From Chloroflexota bacterium (GTDB taxonomy: Bacteria > Chloroflexota > Anaerolineae > Fen-1058), in NCBI GenBank assembly GCA_016219235.1, contig JACRBO010000533.1, positions 1 through 6,504 of the forward strand: a DNA stretch of 6,504 bases, written 5' to 3'. The position numbers and the translations under genes were made by a program. Positions 5,548-6,504 of the stretch are shown in pieces. The notes under the pieces are model-generated. The model did no database searches and was not told the DNA's origin. It worked only from the letters and a program-made list of their open reading frames with translations. Each line of letters opens with the position of its first letter. Positions within the stretch are counted from its first letter, which is position 1.

Positions 5548-5901
5548 TTATTTGTCGGCGTCAAAAGCATTCTGGCCGATGATGTTGAGCGCGCGGGCGG
5601 CGGGCGCGGCCGGCTGGGGTGGCGGCAGTCTCGCGCCGATGGGCTGCGAACCGACCACGGTGGGTTGAGGCGGCTGGGTCACATAGATGACGGGCAATGA
5701 TGTGGCTGGTAGATCGCGCCGCCGCCGCCCCGCCAGCACGGTCCCGGCCATCACACCGAACGGCACCGCCACGCCGATCCCGCACACCACGCCTGACAAC
5801 AACGCCACTTCTTCGGCATTCAAGCGGCCGGCAATAAAGGCCGCCAGGGCCGCCGCAAAACCCACTACCGACAACACCACAATCAACGTGATCTGTTTCA
5901 T
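5548..5901 (-). CDS. Small membrane protein with Pro-rich tail, function unknown
   Basis: A 117-residue protein of no family I recognise. Two hydrophobic segments (about 4-25 and 32-57) are followed by a basic stop-transfer patch RRRRD (59-63), then a Pro/Gln/Ala-rich, probably cytoplasmic tail (about 64-102) and a short less biased end (ALNIIGQNAFDADK, 104-117) that could be a binding motif. The ATG at 5899-5901 is chosen because a full-consensus promoter ends 9 bases before it; the frame is open to 5961, but those residues translate the rpsT terminator and the promoter. There is no Shine-Dalgarno, so initiation is predicted to be leaderless. It is convergent with the regulator, with 11 bases between the stop codons, and follows rpsT in the same direction but behind a terminator, so it is its own unit. 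Confidence 0.72.
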   Translation of the reverse strand: MKQITLIVVLSVVGFAAALAAFIAGRLNAEEVALLSGVVCGIGVAVPFGVMAGTVLAGRRRRDLPATSLPVIYVTQPPQPTVVGSQPIGARLPPPQPAAPAARALNIIGQNAFDADK

Positions 5902-5910
5902 GATGCTTGC

Positions 5911-5939
5911 ATTATATGAAACATATGTTCTACTGTCAA
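5911..5939 (-). promoter_or_regulatory. Full-consensus sigma70 promoter TTGACA-N17-TATAAT with palindromic spacer
   Basis: On the minus strand, TTGACA (5934-5939) and TATAAT (5911-5916) match consensus in all twelve positions at the ideal 17-bp spacing. Transcription would begin near 5902-5904, at the ATG. The spacer contains the perfect 10-bp palindrome AACATATGTT (5920-5929), a possible repressor operator placed between the two boxes. Confidence 0.9.
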
Positions 5940-5946
5940 GATACAA

Positions 5947-5977
5947 GAAACCCGGCTTCATCGGGAAGCCGGGTTTC
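5947..5977 (-). terminator. rpsT terminator, 13-bp stem
   Basis: GAAACCCGGCTTC (5947-5959) pairs perfectly with GAAGCCGGGTTTC (5965-5977) around a 5-base loop. In the minus direction the stem is followed by a T-rich stretch (TTGTATCTT). It lies 26 bases after the rpsT stop codon and directly before the -35 box of the next gene. Confidence 0.85.
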
Positions 5978-6003
5978 CGTGCGGGGTCAAGCCAATCGGT
6001 CGT

Positions 6004-6273
6004 TTACTTTTCGGCGGTCTTAGCCGCGGCCTTCATCAGGCGCGACGTGCGGCGGGCCGCATTGCGCTTGTGAACGACGCCCTTGCTGGCGGCTTTGTCG
6101 AGCGCGCTGGCGGCAGCGTTCACGGCGACCGACATGTCTTTGGCCTCACCGGCCTCGATCGCTTCACGGGCCGTTCGCACGGCGCTGCGCGCGGTGGTAC
6201 GCACAACCTTGTTGCGGATGGCCCGGCGATTGCTGCTGCGGATGCGTTTGATTGCAGATTTAATGTTAGCCAA
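6004..6273 (-). CDS. rpsT: 30S ribosomal protein S20, TTG start
   Basis: An 89-residue protein of the bacterial S20 family (E. coli 87 residues), which binds 16S rRNA in the body of the small subunit. It begins (M)ANIKSAIKRIRSSNRRAIRNK in split form: ANIKSAIKR at 2-10 and a Lys/Arg-rich first helix are diagnostic. The C-terminal part has the usual HKRNAARRTSRL pattern. The start is TTG at 6271-6273: it places Ala-Asn-Ile-Lys exactly where S20 proteins begin, and GGAGG (6282-6286) lies 8 bases before it. There is no suitable ATG; the one at 6348 would add 25 residues that include the promoter. It is a single-gene unit with its own promoter and terminator. Confidence 0.96.
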   Translation of the reverse strand: MANIKSAIKRIRSSNRRAIRNKVVRTTARSAVRTAREAIEAGEAKDMSVAVNAAASALDKAASKGVVHKRNAARRTSRLMKAAAKTAEK

Positions 6274-6281
6274 CGGTGTTT

Positions 6282-6286
6282 CCTCC
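6282..6286 (-). promoter_or_regulatory. Shine-Dalgarno GGAGG deciding the TTG start of rpsT
   Basis: GGAGG on the minus strand, 8 bases before the TTG at 6271-6273. No ATG or GTG at a suitable distance could use this site in the S20 frame. Confidence 0.85.
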
Positions 6287-6318
6287 AACTGATATGGTGC
6301 TCGGTTAAGCGGCGCGGA

Positions 6319-6347
6319 AGTATACCTGAAACTTTTCGATTTGTCCA
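6319..6347 (-). promoter_or_regulatory. rpsT promoter TGGACA-N17-TATACT
   Basis: On the minus strand the -35 TGGACA (6342-6347) and -10 TATACT (6319-6324) are 17 bp apart and each one base from consensus. The start would be near 6312, giving a leader of about 38 bases with the GGAGG site. The MITE-like element begins 18 bp upstream of the -35. Confidence 0.75.
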
Positions 6348-6403
6348 ATGCCGATCAAAAGTCGAGTACAACGCAAAAGTGTTGGTGACTTTTCAATTGC
6401 TCC

Positions 6404-6425
6404 CGCCGGATTGCCAAATCCGGCG
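6404..6425. repeat. Hairpin A, 9-bp stem, loop GCCA
   Basis: CGCCGGATT pairs with AATCCGGCG around the tetraloop GCCA. The loop is the reverse complement of the loop of hairpin B, six bases further on. Confidence 0.85.
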
Positions 6426-6431
6426 TCTGTG

Positions 6432-6455
6432 GCGATGGATTTGGCAATCCATCGC
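6432..6455. repeat. Hairpin B, 10-bp stem, loop TGGC
   Basis: GCGATGGATT pairs with AATCCATCGC around the tetraloop TGGC. Its central 14 bases (6437-6450) are the exact reverse complement of 6408-6421 in hairpin A, so A and B can either fold separately or pair with each other. Confidence 0.85.
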
Positions 6456-6504
6456 GAGCAGGCCCAGCCGCCACACGCTTGCCCAACAGTTTTGCGTTAT
6501 ACCC

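Larger units (their letters stand above)
6366..6502. mobile_element. MITE-like element with ~20-bp terminal inverted repeats
   Basis: The left end GTACAACGCAAAAGTGTTGG (6366-6385) and the reverse complement of 6483-6502, GTATAACGCAAAACTGTTGG, agree at 18 of 20 positions. The element is about 137 bp and has no coding capacity. A TA dinucleotide sits at each outer end (6367-6368, 6500-6501), as would be left by an IS630/Tc1-mariner-type transposase that duplicates TA. Two stable hairpins fill the middle. The window stops two bases after the right end, so the flank cannot be examined. It could instead be an unrelated extended palindromic regulatory region; copies elsewhere would decide. Confidence 0.6.

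Overview
This 6.5 kb window is GC-rich bacterial chromosomal DNA. Several traits point to the phylum Chloroflexota (inference, no search run): short heptad or octad tandem arrays in the gene gaps, a secreted protein with an 'R-x-x-LPL-[IV]-M' motif just after its signal peptide, a membrane-anchored C39-type peptidase with a Pro/Thr/Ser linker and TPRs, and small two-helix membrane proteins. Nothing seen is a phage, plasmid, CRISPR or tRNA/rRNA feature. The only mobile-looking item is a small element with inverted ends at the right edge.

Layout, left to right. Bases 1-138 hold a possible gene start on the minus strand and a degenerate 7-8 bp repeat array. At 139-636 (minus) is a Gpt/hypoxanthine-type phosphoribosyltransferase with a consensus -10 box. 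Bases 637-791 are a second array with strict 7-base phasing. At 792-1583 (minus) is a secreted protein of unknown function. It is divergent from a two-gene plus-strand operon: a membrane-anchored C39-like peptidase with TPRs (1682-3055), then a MurJ/MVF-family flippase (3055-4398) whose start overlaps the peptidase stop. A third heptad array (4412-4474) fills the gap after it. A near-consensus sigma70 promoter then drives a 66-residue two-helix membrane protein (4555-4755). This is followed by an OmpR-type regulator whose receiver domain lacks the phospho-acceptor Asp (4865-5536). A 12-bp perfect hairpin with the regulator's stop codon at its loop closes that gene and separates it from a convergent 117-residue membrane protein (5548-5901, minus), which has a full-consensus promoter. 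Ribosomal protein S20 (rpsT, 6004-6273, minus) starts with TTG and has its own promoter and terminator. The last ~137 bp look like a MITE with ~20-bp inverted ends and two internal hairpins with complementary loops.

How the genes may work together. The clearest functional pair is the peptidase and the MurJ-like flippase. They are translationally coupled, and both would act at the cytoplasmic membrane, one moving a lipid-linked substrate outward and the other working on the outer face. The flippase is divergent: it lacks the Arg residues lining the E. coli MurJ cavity and the last two helices, so lipid II is not a secure substrate. Two genes (1682 and 5901) have a TATAAT box only 8-9 bases before the start codon and no Shine-Dalgarno, which predicts leaderless mRNAs. 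The others have good GGAGG sites, except the two whose starts rely on coupling or are weak (3055, 4865).
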